Assembly: GCF_028736175.1 (NCBI RefSeq)
Contig: NZ_CP117880.1
Location: forward strand, 1,922,001 to 1,986,000
DNA: 64,000 bases
DNA from: Sphingobacterium oryzagri
Lineage (GTDB): Bacteria; Bacteroidota; Bacteroidia; Sphingobacteriales; Sphingobacteriaceae
Direction of reading: 5' to 3'
Shown here: one piece after another, positions 57,286 through 64,000 of the stretch
Layout of the letters: each line of letters opens with the position of its first letter
Numbering within the stretch: position 1 is the stretch's first letter
Position numbers and translations under genes: made by a program
Notes under the pieces: generated by a model
The model's input: only the letters and a program-made list of their open reading frames with translations
The model's database searches: none
Told to the model about the DNA's origin: nothing

Positions 57286-57807
57286 TTATGCAGACATGCG
57301 CTTTTTGTATACCGATAGTTGTTTTTGTAAAAACTTACGGGTATGGTGTATGCGTGTTTTAATCGTGCCCTCTGGCATGTCAAATTCGTCCGCCAATTCG
57401 CGGTATTTGTAGCCGTCCATATAACGCATGAATAAGTCGTAGTAGTCGGTAGGCAATTTTTTAAGCGCGATCTGGATATCATTCATCACGAATTTTCCTT
57501 CAACAGCATTTTGTGTAAATGGTTCAGAACATCCTTCGTCTTTGTAACCTACACTTTGATAATTCTCGTATTGTACCTGTTTTTGATTGCGGCGGTAGTG
57601 GTTGATATATACATTTTTCATAATGACGTATAGCCAAGCCACAAGTTTCGGGTTGTTGAAAAACTTGTCCAGATATTTGATGGATCTCACCATTGTTTCT
57701 TGCACCAATTCTTCTATCTCTTCCGGGTCTTTAGTAAACTTAAATGCGATGTTCTTTAAGATCCCTTGGTTTTTTTGCAGTGTTAGATTTAGTTGTTTGC
57801 TTTCCAT
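57286..57807 (-). CDS. ECF-type RNA polymerase sigma factor (stress-type)
   Basis: A 173-aa ECF sigma factor. Region 2 (about 18-85) reads IAFKFTKDPEEIEELVQETM and LVAWLYVIMKNVYINHYRRN. Region 4 (about 118-165) has LPTDYYDLFMRYMDGYKYRE and the ADEFDMPEGTIKTRIHHTRK helix-turn-helix. No anti-sigma gene is adjacent, unlike the FecI-type factor elsewhere in this window, so control may be transcriptional or by a distant partner. The neighbourhood of stress genes on both sides makes them candidate targets. It ends in a good terminator. Confidence 0.92.
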   Translation of the reverse strand: MESKQLNLTLQKNQGILKNIAFKFTKDPEEIEELVQETMVRSIKYLDKFFNNPKLVAWLYVIMKNVYINHYRRNQKQVQYENYQSVGYKDEGCSEPFTQNAVEGKFVMNDIQIALKKLPTDYYDLFMRYMDGYKYRELADEFDMPEGTIKTRIHHTRKFLQKQLSVYKKRMSA

Positions 57808-58216
57808 GATGATAACGTTTTATGTTCGTTGATGTGCTTAGTACTTCACAAAAACGATGCAAGGAATGCCAGGAAAATGGATGGTTAAACGTTTATTTGA
57901 CACGTTAAATATAAATACGTGTACGCGTCCGTATTCTTTGGCTGGATAAATAGGGCGATAGAAGTACTCAGCATAGGTTTGTTCAAATAAAAATGAATAA
58001 GTGCGTTTGTGATTAAATCCTAAAATGGGTATTTATTATTATTCCTGGGGTAAATACCTTTTATCGGTTATTTGGTACGTTTTACGCTAAATGCGATGCG
58101 TATTTACTGAAAAATTTGTTGAAATACAGCAAAATTGCTACTGTTTAGCCGTTTTTGACCGTTTTGCATAGAAACTAAAAACATACAGTATCGTTTACTA
58201 TACAAAACAACAGTTC
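57808..58216. other. Divergent intergenic region (409 bp)
   Basis: It separates the sigma-factor gene (minus) from a small lipoprotein gene (plus), so it should hold both promoters. I see no clear TAnnTTTG box or strong palindrome. The AT content is high, and nothing in it is coding. Confidence 0.4.
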
Positions 58217-58741
58217 ATGAGAGTGGGATCAATCGTATTTCTAGTATTAGTAACATTTTCTGCATGCAAAAATGTAGGGCATGAGGATGAACGTGAGCTG
58301 CGCATCATGCGCGAGTTAGTATTGCTGCGCACAGAAGGGTTAGCGTTGGCAGATTTTGTGCAGACTAAGGCACAAGACCCAAAAGTAATAGCGATGTGCG
58401 AAGAGTTACACAGCTACTATGAAGAAACGCATCCGGAGTTTTTGCAAATATGTGCTGGCCGGCAGATTAGTGTAAGTGACCAGGATTTTGATTTGTTGTG
58501 GAACAAGATGAGTGAACGCTTCAGTATGGGAAACACCTCGGTAGAACAAACTTGTTTACAACTCTGCGAAGAGAATATTCGTTCTTCCATTCGTCTATAT
58601 GAAGAAATTATCCAAAAAAGAGATTGGGAAGATATGGCGTATTTCTCGTTTATCGCCTTGCCAGATCTTTATAACCAGCAGCAGGATCTTGAGCAGTTAA
58701 AGGTGCTGATCGCTGGAAGAAACGTACAGACGAGCTTATAA
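58217..58741 (+). CDS. DUF4142-like lipoprotein
   Basis: A 174-aa lipoprotein (lipobox TFSAC, Cys17). The mature part is helical, with the segments ALADFVQTKAQDPKVIAMCE, MCEELHSYYEETHPEFLQIC and CEENIRSSIRLYEEIIQKRD. This resembles the DUF4142 ferritin-like bundle also present in the gene at 59822. Several cysteines (48-130) are unusual for a periplasmic protein and may form disulfides. Function unknown; proteins of this type are common in stress and osmotic loci. A convergent acidic small gene follows. Confidence 0.75.
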   Translation: MRVGSIVFLVLVTFSACKNVGHEDERELRIMRELVLLRTEGLALADFVQTKAQDPKVIAMCEELHSYYEETHPEFLQICAGRQISVSDQDFDLLWNKMSERFSMGNTSVEQTCLQLCEENIRSSIRLYEEIIQKRDWEDMAYFSFIALPDLYNQQQDLEQLKVLIAGRNVQTSL

Positions 58742-58753
58742 AGTTTTTTAAAA

Positions 58754-58775
58754 AGCGATAACGTTTGTCATCGCT
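58754..58775. terminator. Hairpin between convergent genes
   Basis: AGCGATAAC / GTCATCGCT, 8 of 9 bp paired with a GTTT loop. It lies 12 bp after the lipoprotein stop and 22 bp before the stop of the acidic small gene. There is no long T-run, so it is a weak bidirectional terminator candidate. Confidence 0.45.
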
Positions 58776-58796
58776 CCAATTGGTAAGCCAGCAAGG

Positions 58797-59045
58797 CTAA
58801 AGAAACAAATTATTGACTTCCGGTTCACTATCACCTTGGTCTATTTCGTCAATTTCTCGTTCAGGTTTCTCCAGCTGGTCTATTTCGGGCTGTTCGATAG
58901 GCTCATTATCTTCCAGCTCATCAATCTCCGGATTTTCATGCTCTAGAGGATCAGCATTAGGTTTTTCCGGAGGTGGATTTTGAGGTGTTTCCGCGGCTTG
59001 CGCATTCACCATTGGATAGGTTACTTTTTTCATCATCTTTTTCAT
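58797..59045 (-). CDS. Acidic, Pro/Glu-rich small protein
   Basis: An 82-aa protein from the ATG at 59043-59045 (a TTG nine codons upstream is in frame). It starts with a basic stretch (MKKMMKKV), then a long acidic, Pro-, Glu- and Asp-rich tail with repeated EIDELE / PEIDQLE segments. It is very probably disordered. Such small acidic proteins with EID repeats occur in Sphingobacteriaceae stress loci as hypothetical proteins, as far as I recall. No function can be named. Confidence 0.6.
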   Translation of the reverse strand: MKKMMKKVTYPMVNAQAAETPQNPPPEKPNADPLEHENPEIDELEDNEPIEQPEIDQLEKPEREIDEIDQGDSEPEVNNLFL

Positions 59046-59230
59046 TTTATATACGAACGGCAGAATAAGCAATTGGTTGGCTATTGCCTATACATAGCGT
59101 GAAAAAAAGCATTGCAGTGCAGCATAATTGTCGTTATAGATACGTAAACCGGCGGTAGTAAATACCCAAAAAGCTGCTTTTGGCCAACGATATTGTCGCT
59201 ATTCACTTATTAATTATAACAGGTGTTGTT

Positions 59231-59788
59231 ATGGAAGAGAGCAAAAATGCAAATAAGCAGGAAGGAATAGATGAGCAGTTGTTGCGCGTCTGCGGAAATC
59301 TGCTGAAACAGCATAGGTTACGTTTGCTATGTGCAGAAAGCATGACTGCAGGTTATCTGTCTAGTTTGTGGGGCATGGAGATCAACAGCGGCAATTATTT
59401 TTTAGGATCTATTGTTTGTTATCACACCGCGGTGAAAACCGGTGTGCTTGGTGTTCCAGCAGCCAAAATAAACAAATATTGCGCCGAGTCGGCCGTTGTC
59501 ACGTTGCGCATGCTCGACGGGCTGCGAAAGTTAGTGGTCGATGCAGAAGTATACGTAAGTATCACCGGTTTAGCCTTTAAGACCGAAAATGCTAAACAAT
59601 TGAGATCGATTGGCACCGTATATTATGCTTTCCACTATGCTGCGCAAACGACTATTTTTAAACGGCACTTTGCGGGCGATGCGGCGACGATATTTATTGC
59701 GACGTGCAATGCCTTGCTACATGACCTTTACCACTGGCTGTTGCAGGCGCTAGGCGGTAAAAAATTGGAGAATAATACAAATTGGTAG
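59231..59788 (+). CDS. CinA C-terminal-domain protein (nicotinamide-nucleotide amidase family)
   Basis: A 185-aa protein of the CinA C-terminal / PncC family, without the N-terminal CinA domain. Family motifs are present but changed: LLCAESMTAGYLSS for the usual AESCTGG, then GNYFLGSIVCYHTAVKTGVLGV and YCAESAVVTLRMLDGLRKL. The second half is weaker. Members deamidate nicotinamide mononucleotide; whether this copy is active is uncertain because Cys and Gly of the first motif are replaced by Met and Ala. The start is the ATG at 59231 rather than the TTG at 59180. A DUF4142 gene follows, 33 bp downstream. Confidence 0.82.
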   Translation: MEESKNANKQEGIDEQLLRVCGNLLKQHRLRLLCAESMTAGYLSSLWGMEINSGNYFLGSIVCYHTAVKTGVLGVPAAKINKYCAESAVVTLRMLDGLRKLVVDAEVYVSITGLAFKTENAKQLRSIGTVYYAFHYAAQTTIFKRHFAGDAATIFIATCNALLHDLYHWLLQALGGKKLENNTNW

Positions 59789-59821
59789 AATAATAAACAA
59801 CTTTTAAATTTTAGGACAGCT

Positions 59822-60367
59822 ATGAAAAAATATTTCATATTATGTTTCAGCATGCTAGGCGTGCTGGCTATTTCTTTTTCGCAGGCGCAAGCGCAGCAGG
59901 ATACGGCGACAATGGATCAAGATTTTTTGAGTAAAGCCGTTAACGACAATCGTTTTAAGGTTGCTATTGGCAGTCAAGCGTTAGAACGTTCCAATAATGA
60001 TGCGGTAAAACAGTTTGCACAAGGCCTCGTTACCGACCATACTCGCGCGCTGGAAGAACTGGAGCAGGCCGCAACAGCAAAAAAACTGGTCCTTCCAGAT
60101 GCGATCAATGAAAATCATGCCTCTATTTTGAAGGCGGTAGGAGGCTTATCGGGTGATAATTTTAATACGGCCTTTAAAGACGTCATGGTTAAAAGTCATG
60201 AAGATGCTATCGCGCTGTATGAGCTAGCGGCTGGTGAAAATGGACTGACAGACCCTGAACTACGTACCTGGGCAGGTGAAAAAGTGCAAACTCTCAAAAG
60301 TCATTTGGAAAAAGCAAAAGCCTTACCGGTAACAACGGCGGCCACGAAAGATAAAAGTGGAAAGTAA
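59822..60367 (+). CDS. DUF4142-family periplasmic ferritin-like protein
   Basis: A 181-aa exported protein. The signal peptide ends in SQAQAQ (about 1-25). The DUF4142 helical bundle (about 35-160) shows DQDFLSKAVNDNRFKVAIGS, ERSNNDAVKQFAQGLVTDH and FKDVMVKSHEDAIALYELAA, the family pattern including an Asp-His (TDHTRALEEL). Members are often induced by osmotic or oxidative stress; their function is not known. It probably forms a transcription unit with the CinA-like gene 33 bp upstream. A terminator follows the gene. Confidence 0.9.
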   Translation: MKKYFILCFSMLGVLAISFSQAQAQQDTATMDQDFLSKAVNDNRFKVAIGSQALERSNNDAVKQFAQGLVTDHTRALEELEQAATAKKLVLPDAINENHASILKAVGGLSGDNFNTAFKDVMVKSHEDAIALYELAAGENGLTDPELRTWAGEKVQTLKSHLEKAKALPVTTAATKDKSGK

Positions 60368-60393
60368 TGTAATTCCTGTTTTTGATATAAAGG

Positions 60394-60428
60394 AGCGGTA
60401 TCTGTTTAAAACGTTACCGCTTTTTTTG
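60394..60428 (+). terminator. Rho-independent terminator after the DUF4142 gene
   Basis: Stem AGCGGTA / TACCGCT (7 bp, 14-nt loop) followed by TTTTTTT. It lies 27 bp after the stop codon. Confidence 0.85.
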
Positions 60429-60876
60429 TTTTTAAGTGCGATAAATTATTGATAAAGTCTTTGCCTATCAATCCGGAAATTTTTTTTGGAATGTGCTATT
60501 CCAATAGCAGCAATCGCTAACGCTAAGCCTGATTTTTATGTAGTTATGCAACGATCCCTCGTTGTTTATCGATCAACAACATCAACGCGTAGTAGCTTTC
60601 GCTCTTTGCTATCTTTCCACTTCTCGCATGATGACCGCTCAGTGTGCAGCTGGCGGTTCTTAAAATTTCGATGCCAAATTTGCAGCCGTTTATTTTCGTT
60701 GTTGAAACAAGTTATTAGGAACGAGTATAGCACGAATTAGCTTCTCTATTCACTAGACGGATAACTTACCGTTACATGATTTGTCTTTTGTAACTTGCTT
60801 GTTGTATTCCGTGCTTAGTGTAATTTCTACATTATATTTTCTATATTTAATTCCGATTTATAAAAAATCTAGATTA
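60429..60876. other. Intergenic region (448 bp)
   Basis: No gene is supported. An 84-codon frame at 60486-60740 is Ser/Arg/Phe-rich with no domain, and the frame extending the next gene upstream to 60781 adds 32 residues before the natural signal peptide. The region should contain the promoter of the oxidoreductase operon. Confidence 0.4.
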
Positions 60877-61860
60877 ATGATGATATATCATGTAAAAAAG
60901 GGTGTTCTCGTTTTTGCGCTGGTAGCGGCTAGCTTCCTTTCTCCTGCGCAAGACACGCACAAACGTTATGTTCAGACATTAGATGGTACAGCTATTAGCT
61001 TTTCGATGGAAGCAATTCCCGGAGGCGAGTTTGTGATGGGGAGTGAAAAAGGTGGAAAACCTGACGAAATGCCTGCACACAATGTAAAGTTGTCGCCTTT
61101 TTGGATGAGTACGTTTGAAGTGACCTGGGATCTTTACGAACCTTTTGTATACAAAGATTTAGAAGTTTCACAATCGACCGATGATCAAGTGGACGCTACC
61201 GTTGATGCGGTCACGCGGCCAACAAAACCGTATCTGGATATGACTTTTGGGATGGGCAAAGAAGGCCATCCGGCATTAGCCATGACGCACTACAACGCTA
61301 TTCAGTTTTGCAAATGGCTGTACGTGCGCACCGGCGTATTTTATCGTTTACCTACGGAAGCCGAATGGGAGTATGCTTGCAGAGCGGGTTCGAAAGCGAC
61401 GTATTATTTTGGTGATGATGTCGCTCAACTCGGCGATTATGCTTGGTTTGCAGCCAATAGCGACGAGCAAACCGCGGCCGTTGGCAAGAAAAAACCAAAC
61501 GCTTGGGGATTGCATGATATGTTGGGCAATGTGGCGGAGTGGACTTACGATCAATACATCGAAGACTTTTATCAGCAAGCTGCGGGCAGCGTAGTGACTA
61601 ATCCGGTAGCGGTGCCTACAAAACTTTATCCACATAGTGTTCGCGGAGGTTCTTACCAAAGTGAAGCTGCCGATCTACGTTCGGCAGCACGCATGGCATC
61701 CGATCCTTTCTGGAAGCAATTAGATCCGCAGATTCCAAAATCAAACTGGTGGTTTCCAGAAGCACCGTTTGTCGGTCTACGTTTGGTAAGACCGGTTACG
61801 CCACCTTCACAGGAGGAAATCATGGCATATTATGATAAAGCACCAATCAAAGATTTCTAA
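60877..61860 (+). CDS. SUMF1/EgtB-fold exported protein (FGE-sulfatase domain)
   Basis: A 327-aa exported protein. The start at ATG 60877 gives a signal peptide ending near LSPAQD; the in-frame upstream extension is not needed. The SUMF1-type domain (about 35-310) shows IPGGEFVMGSEKGGKP, the FEVTWDLYEPFV strand, HPALAMTHYNAIQFCKWLY, the YRLPTEAEWEYACRAG core and GLHDMLGNVAEW, then VRGGSYQSEAADLRSA. The active cysteine pair of true formylglycine-generating enzymes, expected just after RGGSY, is missing, so it is not a sulfatase activator; binding or a non-FGE role is likely. It is 27 bp upstream of the Gfo/Idh/MocA gene. Confidence 0.9.
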   Translation: MMIYHVKKGVLVFALVAASFLSPAQDTHKRYVQTLDGTAISFSMEAIPGGEFVMGSEKGGKPDEMPAHNVKLSPFWMSTFEVTWDLYEPFVYKDLEVSQSTDDQVDATVDAVTRPTKPYLDMTFGMGKEGHPALAMTHYNAIQFCKWLYVRTGVFYRLPTEAEWEYACRAGSKATYYFGDDVAQLGDYAWFAANSDEQTAAVGKKKPNAWGLHDMLGNVAEWTYDQYIEDFYQQAAGSVVTNPVAVPTKLYPHSVRGGSYQSEAADLRSAARMASDPFWKQLDPQIPKSNWWFPEAPFVGLRLVRPVTPPSQEEIMAYYDKAPIKDF

Positions 61861-61887
61861 TCATCTTCATTATAAACCCTAATACCT

Positions 61888-63201
61888 ATGGAAACTTTTA
61901 AACGACGGGATTTTATTAAGGCAGGTTCTGCATTGACCGGAGCTGCAGTACTCGCATCTACGCCTGCAGGAAATGTATTTGCAGCAGGTACAGACGAGAT
62001 AAAAATTGCGTTAATTGGCTGTGGCGGGCGGGGAACCGGCGCTGCTTTTGATGCGTTTGCTTCCGGTCAAAATATCAAGTTAGTCGCTATGGCGGATGCC
62101 TTTCAAGACAATTTGCAATCGACTTACAATACCCTAAAAGAAAAATTCGGCGACAAGATCGACGTTCCTGATAGTCGTAAATATGTCGGTTTTGACGCCT
62201 ATAAATCGGCAATAGCCGATGCTGATGTGGTTTTGCTGACCACGCCTCCTGGCTTCAGACCTTTGCATTTTGAGGCTGCCGTGAAAGCTGGAAAACATAT
62301 TTTTATGGAAAAGCCGGTAGCTGTGGATATTCCGGGTATTCGCAAAGTGTTGGCTGCCGCAGAAGAGGCAAAGCGCAAAAAACTCAACGTAGTGGTCGGT
62401 TTGCAACGCCGCTATCAAACGAATTACCGCGAAGCGATCAAACGTATACAAGACGGTGCGATTGGCGATGTCTACGCTGGTCAAGTATATTGGAATAGTG
62501 GTGGTGTGTGGGTGCGCCCACGGCAGGCAGCGCAAACAGAGATGGAATACCAAATGCGTAATTGGTATTATTTTAATTGGCTTTGTGGCGATCATATCGT
62601 GGAGCAACACGTGCATAACATTGATATTGCCAACTGGGTAAAAGGCAAATATCCGGTCTCCATCCAAGGAACGGGCAGCCGCGCGCACCGTATAGATAAA
62701 GAATATGGAGAAATTTATGACAATTTTGCGGTAGAGCTAACCTATGACGATGGTACCGTGGTTTACAGCCAGTGCCGACATTTTGAAGGTATTTCCAACC
62801 GTGTGGACGAAACCTTTCAAGCGTCAAAAGGGCGCGTTTATTTGTCTGCTGGCAATCAAGCCGTGCTTTGGGATGCCAAAGGCAACGAAATTTATCGTCA
62901 CGATCCAAAAGGCAATCCGAATGCCTACCAACAAGAACATAAAGAGTTGTTTCAAGCGATTGCTGATAACGAATATAAATTTGATAACACCGAATATGGC
63001 GCATACAGCACACTCACTGGTATTATAGGTCGACTGGCCTGTTATACCGGAAAGGTTATCAAATGGGATAAAGCACTGACATCGGATATTGATCTTTCGC
63101 CTGCTGCTTATGCGTGGGACGCCATGCCGAAAATCGTGCCTAATCAAAACGGCGAATATCCTGTCGCAATTCCGGGCATTAATACCGATCGTTATATCTA
63201 G
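61888..63201 (+). CDS. Gfo/Idh/MocA-family oxidoreductase, Tat-exported
   Basis: A 437-aa NAD(P)-dependent oxidoreductase. The N-terminus METFKRRDFIKAGSALTGAA is a twin-arginine signal (KRRDFIK), so the folded protein is exported with cofactor. The Rossmann fold has the GCGGRGTGAAF loop (44-54), and the catalytic Lys is in FMEKPVAVD near residue 140. The C-terminal substrate domain includes YYFNWLCGDHIVEQHVHNID, with the family His. It probably acts on a sugar or cyclitol derivative in the periplasm, as do related inositol and glucose-fructose oxidoreductases. It is followed at 6 bp by apbE, suggesting a flavin-using partner. Confidence 0.93.
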   Translation: METFKRRDFIKAGSALTGAAVLASTPAGNVFAAGTDEIKIALIGCGGRGTGAAFDAFASGQNIKLVAMADAFQDNLQSTYNTLKEKFGDKIDVPDSRKYVGFDAYKSAIADADVVLLTTPPGFRPLHFEAAVKAGKHIFMEKPVAVDIPGIRKVLAAAEEAKRKKLNVVVGLQRRYQTNYREAIKRIQDGAIGDVYAGQVYWNSGGVWVRPRQAAQTEMEYQMRNWYYFNWLCGDHIVEQHVHNIDIANWVKGKYPVSIQGTGSRAHRIDKEYGEIYDNFAVELTYDDGTVVYSQCRHFEGISNRVDETFQASKGRVYLSAGNQAVLWDAKGNEIYRHDPKGNPNAYQQEHKELFQAIADNEYKFDNTEYGAYSTLTGIIGRLACYTGKVIKWDKALTSDIDLSPAAYAWDAMPKIVPNQNGEYPVAIPGINTDRYI

Positions 63202-63207
63202 GTATTG

Positions 63208-64000
63208 GTGCATCTGCTTACTATATTGCTGTTAATATCGTTAGGTTGTTGTGTTTATGCACAGCAACCTAAACACATGCTGCATGGGCGAGCACAAGGA
63301 ACAACCTATGCTATTCAATATTACGCCGACCAAAATCTGGTAAGAAAACAAGAAGTTGATAGTGTATTGGCCGTGATCGACCGCTCGATGTCCTTATACC
63401 AAGACAGTTCGCTGATCAGCCGGTTTAACCAAAACGATGTTTCCGCTATGCAACTGGATCCGCATATCAATGCCGTTATGCAACGTGCCTTTGCCGTGCA
63501 CAAACGAGCTGGCGGCTATTTTGATGTTACGGTCGAGCCGTTAGTTCGGCTATGGGGCTTTGGTAGCCAGCGAGTGCGGGAATTGCCTACGCAAAAGCAA
63601 ATCGACAGTGTGTTGGCTTTTGTCGGTATGAATAAACTTACCTTACGAAAAAATTTGCTGCAGAAGCAAGACCGTCGTATGTCCATCGATCTTAATGGCA
63701 TTGCGCAAGGCTATTCTGTCGATGTGCTGGCCAGCTTCTTAGCATCTAAAAATGTAAAAAATTATATTGTAGAACTCGGCGGTGAGATCAAAACAAAGGG
63801 AAATAAGCCTGGAGGTCAGCCCTTTGAAATTGCTATCGAACGACCCGTAAACGCTGGAAGTAGTGATTTTATTCTTCAATTATCTGGTAAATCGGTCACT
63901 ACATCAGGTAATTATAGAAAAGTATTTGATTATCAGCGAAAGAAAATACATCATCATATCGATCCAAAAACGGGTTATCCGCTGCAAAATAACGTGGCAA
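63208..64000 (+). CDS. apbE: FAD:protein FMN transferase ApbE, truncated by the window end
   Basis: An open frame runs from GTG 63208 (or TTG 63205) to the end of the window, about 264 codons. The protein starts with a hydrophobic signal (LLTILLLISLGCCVYAQQ). ApbE motifs follow: DVTVEPLVRLWGFG, the family IDLNGIAQGYSVD (usual DLGGIAKGY), VELGGEIKTKG, SVTTSGNYRK and HHIDPKTGYP. It attaches FMN to Thr or Ser residues of exported flavoproteins. The gene follows the oxidoreductase with only 6 bp between. The C-terminal end of the gene lies outside the window, as may its flavin acceptor. Confidence 0.92.
   Translation, partial: MHLLTILLLISLGCCVYAQQPKHMLHGRAQGTTYAIQYYADQNLVRKQEVDSVLAVIDRSMSLYQDSSLISRFNQNDVSAMQLDPHINAVMQRAFAVHKRAGGYFDVTVEPLVRLWGFGSQRVRELPTQKQIDSVLAFVGMNKLTLRKNLLQKQDRRMSIDLNGIAQGYSVDVLASFLASKNVKNYIVELGGEIKTKGNKPGGQPFEIAIERPVNAGSSDFILQLSGKSVTTSGNYRKVFDYQRKKIHHHIDPKTGYPLQNNVA

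Noticed and set aside
60486..60740. 84-codon plus-strand ORF between the DUF4142 and SUMF1-type genes
   Set aside because: Biased composition, no start context and no recognisable features.
60877..61860. True formylglycine-generating enzyme
   Set aside because: The cysteine pair expected after RGGSY is absent, and no sulfatase gene is nearby.

Overview
The window reads as chromosome of a Bacteroidota bacterium, most like a Sphingobacteriaceae member (Sphingobacterium or a relative). Seen directly: a FecI-type sigma factor, FecR anti-sigma factor, SusC and SusD in one row; several TonB-dependent receptors with N-terminal carboxypeptidase-regulatory-like domains; a LytS/LytTR pair; lipoproteins with Bacteroidota-type lipoboxes; start codons mostly without Shine-Dalgarno sequences; and several TAnnTTTG -7 promoter boxes. 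There is no rRNA, prophage, transposase or CRISPR array.

Layout. 1-7.9 kb: the start of a Tat-exported enzyme, a LytS/LytR-type two-component system, an outer-membrane beta-barrel receptor, an acyl-CoA thioesterase, a CPBP membrane protease and a Crp-like regulator. 8.1-14.7 kb: a complete tripartite RND efflux operon (TolC-like, AcrB-like, AcrA-like) headed by a TetR gene, with three copies of one operator-like palindrome. 14.9-27.7 kb: sigma/anti-sigma/SusC/SusD followed closely by an ABC ATPase, an ABC permease fused to a GldG-like domain, and a two-domain M16 metallopeptidase, probably one peptide- or protein-handling locus. 27.8-30 kb: small unknown proteins. 30.1-34.6 kb: a glycosyltransferase / flippase-like / glycosyltransferase operon, divergent from a sphingomyelinase-like EEP hydrolase. 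34.8-35.7 kb: an OmpA-family lipoprotein. 35.8-43.7 kb: a non-coding repeat family in two opposed blocks around a tRNA-Arg(CCG), a His-rich metal-type TonB receptor locus and xerD. 43.8-51.2 kb: a cytochrome c lipoprotein, a helical-bundle protein, a MITE-like element, and a four-gene operon of TonB receptor, beta-helix, beta-propeller and LRR lipoproteins. 52-60.4 kb: a second TetR gene, a hairpin-rich gene-free stretch, a PAS histidine kinase and a run of stress-type genes (PNPOx-like protein, DJ-1/PfpI, ECF sigma factor, CinA C-terminal protein, DUF4142-like proteins) mixed with small unknowns. 60.9-64 kb: a SUMF1-fold protein, a Tat-exported Gfo/Idh/MocA oxidoreductase and a truncated ApbE flavin transferase.

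The most unusual feature is the repeat family. The right block (41278-43740) is a tandem array of two ~378-bp short units and three ~570-bp long units. The left block (35811-36586) is an inverted long unit plus part of a short one. Each unit carries a series of palindromes, and in at least two of them the arms differ between copies while base pairing is kept. The units look like structured nucleic acid rather than protein genes. They flank about 4.7 kb in inverted orientation, so that segment could invert by recombination. All functional assignments here come from reading the sequence and recalling protein families; no database search was run.
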